A program made the translations under genes and the position numbers. A DNA stretch of 64,000 bases, taken from positions 39,980,791-40,044,790 of the forward strand of contig NC_081412.1 of NCBI RefSeq assembly GCF_030272615.1, given 5' to 3'. Position 1 is the stretch's first letter. The number at the start of each line of letters is the position of its first letter. The notes beneath the pieces were generated by a model. That model was not told the DNA's origin and made no database searches. It saw nothing but the letters and a program-made list of their open reading frames with translations. The DNA is from Cryptomeria japonica (lineage: Eukaryota; Streptophyta; Pinopsida; Cupressales; Cupressaceae). This document shows, piece after piece, positions 34,447 to 47,694 of the stretch.

Positions 34447-37320
34447 TCAAATAAGGTAGATTACAATGATTTCTTTCTTTGTTTTTTTTTTTGAAGCTAT
34501 GAAAAGACTAAGTGGAACATCCGTTTCTTCATCATTTCCCCCATTTGTGGATGTTATGCCCTCTTCTCGTGCTCTTGATGTATGCCTAGTCCTATACAAA
34601 GGACAAGGATGCTGAACCAAAGGGGGGTCCTCTGCAATAACAAAGAATTGGGTTAAATTCAAAACATTTTTTTTATTATTGTTACAAGTATTTCATTAAT
34701 TTAAAGAACACAACCGTTACACTCTTTACCTGATGGGACCAGATCATCTTCCACATCATTTTGTCTAGCCTCAACCTCGACATGCTGAGCACCCTCTAGA
34801 TCCTTTGGAGTTGAAATATGAAACGTTAAATTAATCAATACACCAATTGCAATTAAATTTGTTTAAAGGAATAACAGTGGTCCTCTTTACCTGATTGGGG
34901 AACATCAAGTTCCTGATGTTGTCTACCTGGATCATGCTCCACTTGATCACCACCGACTACATGCTCTAAAATATTAATAATAAAGGTTACATTAATTACT
35001 ACACTAATTTTCAATTTAAGATGTTTAATTGTATTAATAATTACATAAAAAAAATTGAATAGCAAATGAATACCTCCACTACTAGGATGCACATCTAGAC
35101 CTTCATGTACAAGTTCTGTTCCACGATTATCATGCTGCATTACAATGTCATGTGCAGTGTTATCATTGCTTGCTTATTTAAAAAAAATATAGTCACTTTA
35201 TGTTGAAACTTAACATCAAATAGATTATTGGTTAAGTATTCAATTTGAAATAATTTTCATTTAGCTTAATTATTGTTGTGATAGATGCATCAGAATCTCG
35301 TGTTTGCCCACTCAATTCTTGTAGCCATTCAACCACGGCTATATAGCCTTTCTGGTAGCCAATTCTCTTGTCATCTTCCGTGGGCGCTCTATTGAATTCA
35401 GAGCCCTACATTTTTGCTTAGTATTGTGAATTTTGCTTGTATTGTTTGATAAAAAAAAAATTGTTTACAATTTATAAATATTTTGATGTGATACTTAATT
35501 TACTGATTCTTACAATTCGTGTGGCAAGTTTCATATAACCACCAGAGCCAAGTTTGTGTTGCCCATGCTTTTCTTGTCTTGCCTTGTTTGCCTTTGACGT
35601 GTCACTCAATCTATGAAAAGTTTGAAATATGTTAGATTATATAAATATAATGAATAATTAGTACATATTCACATTCTTAATAGTATCACATACCTTCTTC
35701 TGGCGTCTGGTGGTGTATTTCCTTTTTTCCTTTCAATTCTCTCCTTTGCATCCAAAATCAAGTCCTTCCATTCCCTCTCTGGAATCATGGGGGGACGCTC
35801 ATACTTTACGTTCTTCTCTAAATGTGTCCTATATTGGTCCCTCACATACTTCATATATGTGCCATCTTTTTCCAAGAGCTTAGTCTTGTCAAATGTGTCA
35901 TTTCCAAACAACCCTACCATACGGTTTGTAAGTTCATCTTTTAACTTTTTTTCTTGGTCATTCCATCTTAAAAGCAAAAACAAACCTGTTAGATTTAGAA
36001 AGAAACTGAAGCTACCTTTGATATAGTTCAAGAAATGGATAAAAGGAAAACTATTCTAGCAATGATATGAAATCAAAATAGTGGATAAGGGTTAGTTCAC
36101 GTATGATGTTCCACCTTTTACGTATGGTGGGCCCAAATATCTACAATGAAATGTCATTAAGATTTTTATAAAAAATATCATTTCCTGCAAAAAAAACATG
36201 GGATCATTAGTCCAAAATGAGTGATCAGTAAGTAAATTACAATTAGACTATATATAATAATATTTTTAAAGTACCTAGAACCTTCTGTATCTTCAAGGGA
36301 ATCATTTCTTCATCACTCACCACCAATGTGGCTTGCAACGTTCTTGTACTAGCAATATGGGAAGATCCAAGAAATGATGGTATGTTATCAGCAGTACTCG
36401 CCTCTAGCGCATCCTTATGTGCATCTCCTACCACAGTAAATGAATCCACTATGAAATGCCTCCAAGAAAGAACACTTCAAGGGTAATAAACACATAATGA
36501 AAGAGAGAGAAAAAGAGGGATCTACCACCAATGGGTAGGTCAACACGAGCCGGTGCAATAGACGATGTCTGCATGCTACGTGTTGCCAACATTGCAGTTG
36601 GCAATACAGTTGGGCTCGACCTCGGACCCATGTCAGCACCTGAAGAGTAATACATTAAATATGTAAAACATTAAAAAAGCAAGTTCACAAGTCCAAAGGA
36701 GTGGTTTTAATATATAGAACATGGTCATCACCTGAACTGCTCGCAATACCCTGATCATTGCCACTAGGATGATGAGGCCCTCTAAATTTCTGTAAAAACA
36801 ACACATACATATTTTAGTTAATGACATAAAAGAGATAAAAATATAAACCATTATTGAACTTTTGTTATGATTAAAGCTTTCATTACTGCTTACTTGCAAG
36901 TTTTCCATTGTCGTCAACAATAGTTGCACCCTCTTTGTTATCTCATCAGTCTGAGGACTTTTGGTTGCCAAATCAAGAATCTCTTGCCTAATTTTTCTAA
37001 TATTCTTATGTACAAATTGCATAGGGTTTGCGGTAAGTGCGATGTCATTAGCGCATAACACTATCGACTGCCCCACATCCCTATGGAGCTGTTGACGTAC
37101 TGCAGGTTCCTTTCCCTTATCCCAAACATCTGTCTGTGACAAGAATATAATTAACACTATCAAAATTACTTCAAAACACTCAAGAAAAGATCATAATGTA
37201 ATAGTTTGATTCTATCTAATTTGTACAATTACAATGAGGTTTATCTGCTCTGTATAAGTGTTGGGACCTACACCCCTATTTGTGCTATGTGGTGGATCCA
37301 TGTGGCCCTGTGACAAAGAA
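34447..37320 (-). CDS. CACTA second protein, En/Spm-type (Transposase_24-like), multi-exon
   Basis: Exons are read right to left with GT/AG borders. HMDPPHSTNRGVGPNTYTEQ (37240-37312); DVWDKGKEPAVRQQLHRDVG to LLLTTMENLQ with donor GTAAGC; KFRGPHHPSGNDQGI; GADMGPRSSPTVLPTAML; DSFTVVGDAHKDALEAST. Then WNDQEKKLKDELTNRMVGLF to EREWKDLILDAKERIERKKG, HGQHKLGSGGYMKLATRI and FNRAPTEDDKRIGYQKGYIA. The conserved block resembles the plant En/Spm accessory transposase domain (PF03004), whose members bind subterminal repeats. Short acidic exons with matching donors follow at about 34720-35110. Exon limits are by eye; the link to the SET exon upstream is unresolved. Confidence 0.6.
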
Positions 37321-37432
37321 AAAATATAAAAATGTTAGCGAAATGAAACCAATAGACTTAGCAAAAAAACTTAATAATACAATGGTTTATTGGATTCATT
37401 AATTGGAAGTTGGCTTAAATGGTATATATATA

Positions 37433-38188
37433 GTACATACCACACCCCATGATAGTAACTTTGTTTGTATCTATACGATTCAAATTGTAATCAATTAGTA
37501 GCTCTTCCCCTACACTTATTGATTTTATCGCACATACAAACACACAATTTCCTTCACATGCCTCAAATATGCAATTGGGTTGCTTATTAGTTGACCCAGG
37601 TCATGTACTATTTATAAAACCTGCAATATTCCCTGTTGCTTTCGGCCTTCCATTAATGTATATAGCCACTCGTTTACTTTGATCATTATCTTTTTGTTGT
37701 ATATAATTGGTTGACAGTGCATACCTACGCATACTTTTTTTATATCGAACAATCTGCATCCAATCATTATAATTGTAACAAGGTCCAACAAACTCCATTA
37801 ATTTAGCAACTTTGTTGTAACAGACCTTTATGTTGTCCATGGAAAATAGGCCCAAACCATGTAATGACGAAGGTGCTATGTGATATATTCTCTCATTAAC
37901 ACAAAAATCAGTGTTTATTGCAGGAAGTTCCTTGGGCACACATTGTTTCAGTAGATGTTTGTACCTCAAGGGCACCTCAATGTTGCCTTTGGTCTCATCA
38001 TCATAAGAACATGACCCCCCTTGAGCAAGAAAAAATTCCATGCGTTTATTGAATTTTCTTCTAATCTTTTGACCTCTAGTTGATCTCCCTATTTGAGATC
38101 TACTACATGTATCACTTTCCTCTTCTATTCCTCCATTTCCCCCACTCGAGGAAGACACATCTGACAAATACCTATTTGGTGATACCTA
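37433..38188 (-). pseudogene. SET-domain ORF in the CACTA element
   Basis: The exon starts after an AG near 38188 and has no ATG of its own at the start; the first in-frame Met is in MEFFLAQGG. After a Ser-rich N-terminus and a basic stretch, SET features run in order: SSLHGLGLFSMDNI (SET-N), KLMEFVGPCY, NIAGFINS, NCIFEACEGNCVFVCAIKSI, then GEELLIDYNLNRIDT (the GEEL-x-x-DY signature). A single TGA at 37601-37603 interrupts it between NST and PGSTNK; CGA to TGA by C-to-T would explain it. The NHSC motif is replaced (FINST). A splice donor GTATGT lies at about 37431-37436. SET proteins methylate lysine; activity here is unproven. It could be an exon of the downstream gene. Confidence 0.7.
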
Positions 38189-38479
38189 TGCGCCATCAAA
38201 TGAGAGAGTTAGTTGCTAATGAGAGAGATATTTTGAAAATGAGGGTAATATTGATGAAGAATTTGGCCATAAAGTTGATGTTAAGATTAAAATTTGAGTA
38301 AGTCCAACTGGGGTCTCAAGTGTTGATAACTATATTAGATTTTCTGCTAATGTTGATGTTTGAAAAACTGAGGAAGTTTGTTTTTCTTGTAATTTTTAAA
38401 AAATATATTATTTCTATAAGGTGTATTGACTTATACCTGTCGATCCATAAGACTATGCAGGATCCTCGTCAAAGGGGTT

Positions 38480-38850
38480 TAGGTTCCTGCACCAACAATT
38501 GAGCATCATAAGCATTACATTTGTAATTTGATAAACAATAAATACTGCAGTATCATAAGCATCATAGGCATCACATATGTATCATCATATATGTAATTGA
38601 GAATCATAAGAATCACATATGTATCATCATAAACATGTAATCCATCACATACGTATCATAAATCACCATCCATCACATAGCTAATAAGTAGTCCACATTC
38701 CATAAATAAACACAAAGTTCAAAAAATGTCACATGTATCATCATAAGCATGTAATCCATCACATATGTATTTTAAATCACCATCTATCACATAGCTAAAG
38801 GTGCATCATGAATTAATTAAGTAATGGCATTAGAATTCAAAACATATGAA
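38480..38850. repeat. Imperfect tandem repeat between the two CACTA genes
   Basis: Units of about 110-130 bp contain ATCATAAGCATGTAATCCAT, CACATATGTAT and CATCACATAGCTAA. At least two clear copies (about 38600-38700 and 38720-38805) plus fragments are seen. No coding sequence. Confidence 0.7.
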
Positions 38851-38969
38851 TTAATTATGTAACCATATAAGTCAAATCAATTTCTATCAAGATATCAATA
38901 TTAAATAGATAATATAATAATCGCATCTCATACATTTCATTCATGTCATTGATCTTCTTCTTCATCCAA

Positions 38970-38983
38970 CTCATCATCATGAC

Positions 38984-39052
<69 letters not shown>

Positions 39053-39180
39053 TGTCATCATCGTCGTCGTCGTCGTCATCATCATCGTCATTGTGTTCGT
39101 CATCGTCATCGTCATCACCATCATCGACACCATCACCATCACCATCACCATCATCATCATCAGCAACACCATCATCATCA
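38970..39180 (-). repeat. (ATC)n microsatellite coding for an acidic transposase tail
   Basis: A nearly pure ATC run lies at 38980-39050, then ATCGTC and ACCATC variants. On the minus strand it reads GAT/GAC, giving a long Asp-rich stretch in frame with the end of the transposase after RPIMYNVMEEEDIEEVEDDI. Long Ile-rich and Met-rich frames on the other phases are artefacts. Confidence 0.85.
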
Positions 39181-39239
39181 TCAACTTCTTCTTTGTGTAC
39201 ATTTCTGTCAGGAACATCATCGAGTAACTATCGATCGTG

Positions 39240-42200
39240 ATCATCTATATCATCTTCTACTTCTTCGATATCTTCTTCTTCCATCACATTATACATTATC
39301 GGCCTTCCTCTTGGATCATGTCTAACAAAAAATGACCAACCCGGTTTATGTGGAACCTCCGAGTAAAATACCTACTCACATTGACTTGGAAGAACATAGG
39401 GCTCATCCCCAACTCGTTCAAACGACCTTGTATTAACCATTGTAAATCCATTATAATGTTCGACAACAGTTTTATGAGGATCATTTATATTCAGTCATAG
39501 CCTATACCATTTGACAACAAATAGAACTAATTTGAAGGAATTAAAGTCACACTCAAGTATATCATCCAAAATGCCATAGTATTGATTTTGAGACACTTGA
39601 GGATGTATGTCATTTCTAGATGAAATATTGGTCACCTCAAAGACTGCAGTTATCCTAGAATCACAAGTTTTCTTCGTGTCATCCAACTATTTGATGCGAA
39701 ATTTATGACCATTGTAGCACATAGCCTTGTGGTGTTTGACCTGCAATATGTCTAACATATTAAAATTATTGTATCATGAGTTGATAAACATATGGGTGAT
39801 TAATAAAATTATACGTACCTGTTGATCTCTTAAACCATATGCAAAATCAATTTCCCTTTGTGTAACATTGGAATCTCCATTACGATGAGCTTCTTTAACC
39901 AATGAAGCGACACCATCCCATGTTAATGTGCAACCAGAATGTTGACATCGTTCAATCCACACTGTCATCCAATCAAGATTGTTTGCAATATATAAATGTA
40001 GCGCATCCCACTCCCGACCAACTATACAAATAATTAATAGACCACTTACAATTGATTTATTTAGAAGATGAAGAATTAATTTACTACAATAACATCTTAT
40101 AATTACCTCTCACTTTCTTCAATGTACCTTTCCCCATCAAGTGCTCCCCTTCAAATTTATTAATGGGGTTGGGATCCCAAATGCGATCTACGTGGATTTT
40201 TGCTGCAAACTTAGGAAGATATTCAGTAATGTACACCATAGTTTGGTATACCATATATCCCTCCACCATAGAACCCTCAGGATGTGCTCTTTGTCGAACC
40301 AAAGCCTTCAAAAATTTCAAGTGCCTCTCAACCATCCACATTGACCTAGTGTCTACATGTCCACACAATTCAATCTCCTCAACTTGGTGTATGAGGTAGT
40401 GTTCTTGTGCATTGAAAAAAGTTGAAGGTAGACACTTTTGCATTTCACACATTAGATGAGGGATTTTTCTCTTCCAATATTTTATATCTTCCTTGTGGAT
40501 TTCTTTAGATGACAACCACCTAATTAAAGAGATTGAAGACGCAAAAATATATAAACGAGACTTTACAAAATAATATACAAATATATTGCATAACAAGTAA
40601 AACAAATGGCAAATATAATATATATACAACAAATTGAACAAACATCACTACTTACCTCCTGTATTTTCCAAGATCATATATGACTTGCTTGATATTATTG
40701 TCAAAGTGGTCTGGGAGAGATAGAGGTAGAATGTACTGCAACAATTATAAAATGATCTTTTCATTGTTTTCTAACATAATACAATGAAAAGTACATGCGC
40801 ATCATACAAATATATAGTAAATACACAAGAACGTGAATTACCTTAATGAAGGTATGTCAATCATGCATTTTCATCCCTGGCCCAAATTCACTCTTCTTTG
40901 ATATGATATTGTTTATGTTCGCAGCAAATCCTATGGGAAATCAAATTTTTCGTATGACTTCTTTTATAGAATTGCTTTGCTGCTCCGTTAATAACCAAGG
41001 AAGGGCACTTATATTAATCTGATCTCCATTGCTATTTGATTGAATGACATTTTTCATTGCATGATTGGATTCCACAATGTCACTACAAATTTTGACAATT
41101 TTCTCTTTGTCATGTCTTCCATCCAATATTTTCCATAATGTCTCTGTTATATTCTTTCCAATATGCATTGTATCAAACAAATGCACAATTTGTAGCTGCT
41201 CGTAGTAAGGCAACCTACTGAATTGTCTGGGATAACTTTTTAGTCCCTTTGGAAGGTGGCCATCCATGCCTTGACGACCTTCAGTATCATCAATTACATC
41301 ATCAGTAAACAAAACACGATAGAAAAATTCAAATTCCAAACATAAACCATTAGACGGAATGACATTACCTTGACGATTAATTCTATTATATTCCAACTTC
41401 CATAAATGAGGAGTCATTCTTCGTGGCTTTGATGTAGTCTCTTCTTTCCCATTGAAAAGATGTTTTTCAGTATTCCGGTACTTATGATTTTTGTGAAGGA
41501 AGTGCCTATACTCATCAAACACTTGCTTTCCTAAACTTTTGGAATGATGGGATTTCATCTTTGGACCACAAACTAGACATGCAAATTTTCCCTTTGTTTG
41601 AAGACCTACAAGATAATGTATAATTCTATTAAATCTGTTAATTTTTATAATTATAATTATCATGCACAACTTGAACACTATAACGTCCACAAAAATGTGT
41701 TAGCCCTGGGGTATCATGTATTGTCCATACAAACATTGCATGGAATTGAAATTGTCTTTGTCCTATTGGTCTAGAGATGTCATACATGGTCACACCATTC
41801 CATAACTCCAGCAACTCGTCGATAAGAGGCTCAATATATACATTCATATCTTTAACTTGGTACTTGCCAAGTGGAATGAACAAAAACATTACATAATTAT
41901 TATGACCATTTTACTGCAATATTTATAATTAAATGTAGATGACTATTAAATGATAAAATACCTGAAACAATCATTGCCAACATTATGTGCTCCCTCTTTA
42001 TTGACATCCATGGAGGAATATTATTGTTGATAACAAAAATAGGCCACACTGAGTAAACAGATCTCAACTCTCCAAATGCATTGACACCGTCCGCTGCCAA
42101 TGAAAGCCTGAGATTATGAGGTTCTTCTTTAAAGTGTGGCCACTTTTCCTCTATGTCCATAAATGCTGAACCATTTGTAGGTATTCAAATAAAGTCATCT

Positions 42201-43288
42201 TGACTTCTATTGCGTACATGGTAATCCATAAATTGTGCCAAGCTAGTGCACCTAAATAATCGTTGCATACATGGAATAATGGGAATATAATGAAGAACCT
42301 TGTGAGGCACTTTTTTTGTTATTTGATCTGTTCGATATCTGCTAATATGACATTCAGGGCACTCTGTTCCAAATTCATGTTGTTTATAATATATAATATG
42401 ATCATTGGGACAAGCATCTATTGTTTGATACTCCATTCCAATATCTTTCATAATGGCAAATAATTCTCGGTATGAGCGAGGTAGAATATTTGATGGTGGT
42501 AAGAAAAACTCACCTATCAATCTACAGCCAAAAAAAAAGTTTGAGGTGTTAATATAAAGAATATTAATGGTACATGATTCACCATTTATTAACTGTAATG
42601 ACATGTGTGACACACCTTAACATACAAGAGATTGTTATGTTGGATAAACCATTCATAACCTTCAAGTTCACCAACAACAATACAACAGAGAGAAGAGTTG
42701 TTTGGGAGCCTTTGTAAAGGGGCTCATATGCCTTCTCAAGAAGAGGTAAATCATGAACATCAAGGTCATCCTGATCATCATGATCAGCTGTGCTAGTACT
42801 AAATGTGTCATGGATCAATGTATTTGTACCATCATCTTCAATTGTGTTTTCTGGTGCATGATCATCATCTTCCATGGGATCATTATCTTCAGGTTCGATA
42901 TTCACACTTCCATGTTCCTCCACTTCCAAAACCATATTTTCAGGGTTTTGTTGATCCATACCATGTGCTCTAGGGTGCTCCACCTATATAAAATTGATAT
43001 ACATAAATAAACCATGATCATGATCTCATTATCAAGTGATTTCTTATGTATATAAATTGTTAAAACGATATAATGAACAACTTACCAGTGGATGATAATC
43101 ATGTCCCCCTTCAATGTGACCATGCTACCTACAATTTTTCTTAGTTGTTTGATTAGAAGTCTTCTAGTCTTTAAGCCCTTAAAAATTTTGCAGGGACAAT
43201 AACATTTCCCATCACCTTTTCTTTTCAAGTTAGACCATAATCTAGCAATTGTCTCCTTATTTTGTTCTTCGTTGATATTATCTGACAT
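39240..43288 (-). pseudogene. CACTA TNP2-type transposase, spliced, with three or more TGA stops
   Basis: It starts MSDNINEEQNKETIARLWSN with a CxC zinc-like start (GKCYCPC), then the acidic linker. The TNP2 domain (PF02992) follows: YQTIDACPNDHIIYYKQHE, CPECHISRYRTDQ, DIEEKWPHFKEEPHNLRLSL, AADGVN, GVTMYDISRPIGQRQFQFHA, CLVCGPKMKSHHSKSLGKQV, VHLFDTMHIGKN. A DUF4218-like part (CLPSTFFNAQEHYLIHQVEE, MWMVERHLKFLKALVRQRAH) and a DUF4216-like part (YYGILDDILECDFNSFKLVL) follow, then the Asp tail. GT-AG introns are visible, for example donors after HTFIK (about 40838) and GKYRR. TGA stops replace Arg near 42187 and 40949 and Trp near 40858, so this copy is inactive. Confidence 0.9.
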
Positions 43289-46200
43289 GGTCTTTCTTCA
43301 TAGGCAAAAAAATCAGGCTATGGAAACTTCAGTGCAAAAGCTTCACAAAAATTGCAAATCGAACCAAAACCATTGAAGCTAATAGAGAACGTATTTAATG
43401 TAGCTGATTGTGTCAATTTCTGAGCATTGTGTCTGCAATTTCTAAGCATTGTGTTTGCAAATTCTTACTAAAAGTTTGCCTATTACAGACTTTCTAAGAG
43501 ACATTTTTGAGTATTCTAAGCAAAGCATTTATTTAAACATACACTTATTCATCCACATTGCAGGGATAACAATACAAGGCTCACATATTGGTCTAAGAGG
43601 ATGCCATGGTCTCACAAAGTAACCAAGAACCATATGAAATGATGGTCATCTTGAATCCACACACAACTAGGGAGGATCCATACGATTATGTATGACTTCC
43701 CCCTTGTTTGTTTAATGGGATTAGCCAGCTCCAAGACATAACCATCAATAATCACTAAGAATGTACAAGTGGATCGTAGCTACCCGTACAACAAACACTT
43801 ACCCCTATCCTCAAATTTTCCCAATGTTTGATTCCTTATATACACTCATCCAAGGTTATCTATGTTGATCTTGGTGAGGAATCACATCACAACAAAGAAG
43901 ACAACATTTAAAAATAGCAAGAGTTTCACTAAACTACCAAAGATCATAAATATTGAAAGAAAGAAAAAATAGTAACAATAATAAGTCAAATAAATGTGTT
44001 CAATTCCAATAGCAAATCAAGCATAGCCACAATAACTACACAATAGAGAAAACTCACAATAGTGATTAAACTAATTCAAACAAGATAAAATAAAATTGTT
44101 GGCCCATGCAACAAAGATGAGAGATCATCAATAATTGAAGGAAACTTCACAATCCTTAAAAGTGCACATTACATAACTATACGACTAGAAATTGTGGCTA
44201 AATAGAGTGAAGATTCAATCATGACTCCAATAATAGTCCCTCATGTGTGCATTTGTGGCATGAACACAAAAACTCCCACATGGCATGGCCATGTACCTAA
44301 TGGAGAAGACATGCCTAGGCTACATGCCCAAAAAACATGACTATAATAATAGTCCCTCATGCATGCATTTGTGGCCTGCACACTACAAATCCTAACATAT
44401 CATAGCAATACACCTCATATAGAAGACACACCTAGGGCCACATTGCACATAGCAACGTGCCTCACAAAGATGACATGCATAGGGCACATGCCATATAGCA
44501 ATGTGTCTTATGGAAAAATGTGCATGCATGTCACACACCAAAGCTATATGTATACATCATGAGGCACATTCAAATGTTATTAAACACAACCTATTGTATC
44601 TAACATGAGTTCCTTTCTACATGTGTGAAAATCTTCCAACACTAATCACCACTAAGAAGGAATAATATAAAATGCATCTTCAAATATTTGTGTGTGTGTG
44701 TGGAATTGTGTCTTTCAACCCAAATTGCTACCATCAACAACATGTAACCATCACCTACACTATATCAAAACATAAGTATGGTGTGACATCATATCTATTT
44801 GCATAATGTCAAAATACATGCAAACATGAAAATCATCATAGCATGACAAAAATCAATCTCCACATGTTGGAACAAAGATATAAATAAGATAATAGGGTAA
44901 GAGGAAACCCGTACCAAGAACCACATACCAACTATCAGCAATGCCATCAAGATAAATGTAGGATACGATACCACTATGAGCCATCCAATGGTCCATTCTA
45001 TGAGGAGAACTAGGGGATACTATCTTTGAAAGGTGTGGTCAATAAAGATAATCCCTACTAATGCCACAATATGTCACCATAGCTTCTTGAGTTTTCCATT
45101 CTTCTACTTAACACCACATTTATTGAGTTCCTCAACAACGAGGTTGGTTCTCAATAGGATGCACAAACATGTAAACACACAAGCATGGTTTCATCATACT
45201 TGTACAACAATACAAATTTATTTTTCTAGTTAATTACTTCCTGAAAAATTAACTCCATTACATAACATAGGGTAATAATCACCATAAGTTTTCAAATAAA
45301 CTGCCCAAACATCAATTGGAGTTACCCTTTCTAAGGTACAGACATAATTTATTTATAACTTCAAAATTAAAATAATCACAATATATCCAAATAAGTTCAA
45401 TAGTGCATGGAAATAGACAACATGATCCATAATTAAACCCATAAATTACCCTAATTGGATATGCTAATAAAATGGTGTCTCAAATAATAGAGATTATGTT
45501 GGACCTATAATAGAGATCTGGACTTTGTTTCATCATACACAAGCATGGTTTCATCATACTTGTATCCAAATACACCATCTATAGATAGGTACTCAGTACC
45601 ACAATCTCATGGGTACCCTTTTAGCTGAATTTACCCTATATTTAGGTGAATCTACCCTTGTATCATTCCTTGATCTAGTATGTCATTCCACCAATCAATA
45701 TTTTTTCCATATTCTTGGGAGAATACACTATCCCTTAGGTGAATATGCCATATCCTTAAATGAATCCTCCTTGTGATCATCATCCTAAGTCCTCTTTTTG
45801 TTAAGTCTTATCCCTTCATCTTTAGGAAAATCCACCTATCCTTATGTGAATCTACTTTCTCTAAGTCCTCTTTTTGTTCAAGAAGACACACTCAAGCCAT
45901 CATCACATTCCATAAAAAGAAAATCATTATTCCATATAATTGGAAGGAAATGATATATTGCAAAGATTACTATGAAGGTCTAAAATAGTAAAAGAGATGA
46001 GACTAATCTTTTATTTCTACTTACAATAGTGAATTGGTTGAGATATACTCATAGACAAAGTGAATGACATGTATGAGAACAACCTCAATAAAGCTAAAAA
46101 GGACAATAAATAGTAGTGATAGATGACAATGCATTGAATGTGCCAAGAAAAAGATAGTGGAAGCCATGGAGAAATCACTATCAAAACAAAGCCATTAAAT

Positions 46201-47499
46201 AAAACTATGTTGGTGTAGCTTGAGAAGCACAGTAGAACAATGAAAAAAGAACACTATAGGATTCACATTACAATGACATTAGTGAACAATCATCTCTTAG
46301 CATGTATCTTCATTGACTTTGGTTGCTATAGAAAAATATAGTGATCATATGCAAATACAATTACATGGTTTGAAAAAGGATACATTACCATATGATATAG
46401 GCTGAAAAAGATAAAATTTAATATGTACTTGGAAAAGGGTCTTATTAGTAAGACTCATCATTCATATGTTTACTCCAATCTATGTTTATATTGCATAGAA
46501 TATCAAATTTGGTGATACTATTTGAATATGTGAGCATATGTTATATGGTTTTGATCATTGGATAAGAGAGTTCTTGCCTAGTAGTTTTCTAATGGCATTG
46601 AATATAGTGTCTAAAAGACTTTGGGCTTGAAACACTTTCTAAAGGCATTAAAAGAATGGGACACTTTATGTCACTAGAAAATGGGAATATATTATACTTA
46701 ACTTTTTTTTATCAACGCATCGAAATTCATTTACAATATCTCGAGCTCTGGCTATGACACACGATAGTTAGGGTTCTTGCTTCTTGGTTCTAGTTAGGGT
46801 TCTTGCTTCTTGGATGACTATGTAACTAGTAGCCCGTGTCTGATAAATATACAAACTGGTATGTATATTTATTGTATGATTAAGGGTTGTTTTTGTAAAA
46901 ATCCTCATTACTGTCGTGTATAAATATTGTTAAGCATTTGGTTCAAAAACATTTTATTAACTCATTTCGAGCTTTGCATGTGTAGTGTCTATTGGGTCAA
47001 GGGTTTCATGATCCATAACTGTTGTATTTTGTTAAAAACGTTTCTCTGCTGCAACGTTTGTCAGCATCCTCCTTGCGTGTGCCAAAATAGGAGCTTTGGA
47101 ACAAGGTATGGACATCCATCAAAGCATAATCGAAGGGGTTTTTTTTGTCAGAAATTAGTTGCAAATACTCCAATAACAAAAATCGCAAAATGGGGTAGCA
47201 TACACATAGCATGTGATTAATTTGCAAAATGAATTAATTCGCAAAAAAAAACCAGTCTCAATATGATTGCGGAAAAAAATTAGTTGCCCTTACCTTGCTT
47301 GTGCAGAGATCACTCCAGCGGGGGGGGCAGGGAGGCAAGACGGTCGTCGGTTGCTTCGAATTGCTTCGATTCAAAATGAAAATGTGTTGTATTTTTTTTT
47401 TTATAAAATGCCCGATGTCGTCGGAATTCCAACGAACACGGGCATATTTTTTTTAAAAAATCAAATTTGACCCCAATGCTCCTTGTCCGTCGGAAACCT
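43289..47499 (-). other. CACTA 5' region upstream of TNP2, no gene
   Basis: 4.2 kb with no coding domain; it should contain the transposon promoter. Diverged repeats occur at 44220-44530 (two or more copies of CCAATAATAGTCCCTCATG with the following 100 bp) and 45600-45870 (TTAGGTGAATCTACC units). A 21-bp duplication of GTTAGGGTTCTTGCTTCTTGG lies at 46769-46815. Confidence 0.55.
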
Positions 47500-47530
47500 C
47501 CGTCGGAATTTGACCCCAAATGTATTAGTG
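47500..47530 (-). repeat. CACTA right terminal inverted repeat
   Basis: On the minus strand it reads CACTAATACATTTGGGG then TCAAATTCCGACGG. CCGTCGGAA motifs lie just inside (47488-47510, 47410-47420). The AGT target duplication follows. Confidence 0.9.
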
Positions 47531-47680
47531 AGTTGTATACATTAGGGGGAGTATAGATCAAAACTATGGAAGTATGGAGTATTTTGTATTGATGGATATT
47601 CAGCTCAGGGGGAGCGATCTCAGGGTGAAACCGACAAATGGAAATCATTTTCATTTTTCACATGAGTGTTGTCATCAATG

Positions 47681-47694
47681 CCAAAGGGGGTGAT
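47681..47694 (+). promoter_or_regulatory. Element C polypurine tract
   Basis: CCAAAGGGGGTGAT directly precedes the right LTR start at 47695. Confidence 0.8.

Larger units (their letters stand above)
28624..47530 (-). mobile_element. CACTA (En/Spm) DNA transposon, 18.9 kb, with SET-domain ORF
   Basis: The ends read CACTAGTACATTCGGGTCAAA on the left and, inverted, CACTAATACATTTGGGGTCAAA on the right. The 3-bp target duplication AGT is at 28621-28623 and 47531-47533. Subterminal CGTCGGAATT-type motifs lie at both ends. All recognised genes are on the minus strand: a TNP2-type transposase (39240-43288), then a SET-domain ORF and a second En/Spm-type gene (34447-38188). At 18.9 kb it is large for the superfamily. 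It sits in the 3' untranslated part of element C. Confidence 0.93.

Noticed and set aside
38943-39244. Long Ile-rich, Ser-rich and Met-rich open frames
   Set aside because: They are phase artefacts of the (ATC)n microsatellite; only the minus-strand Asp phase joins a real coding frame.
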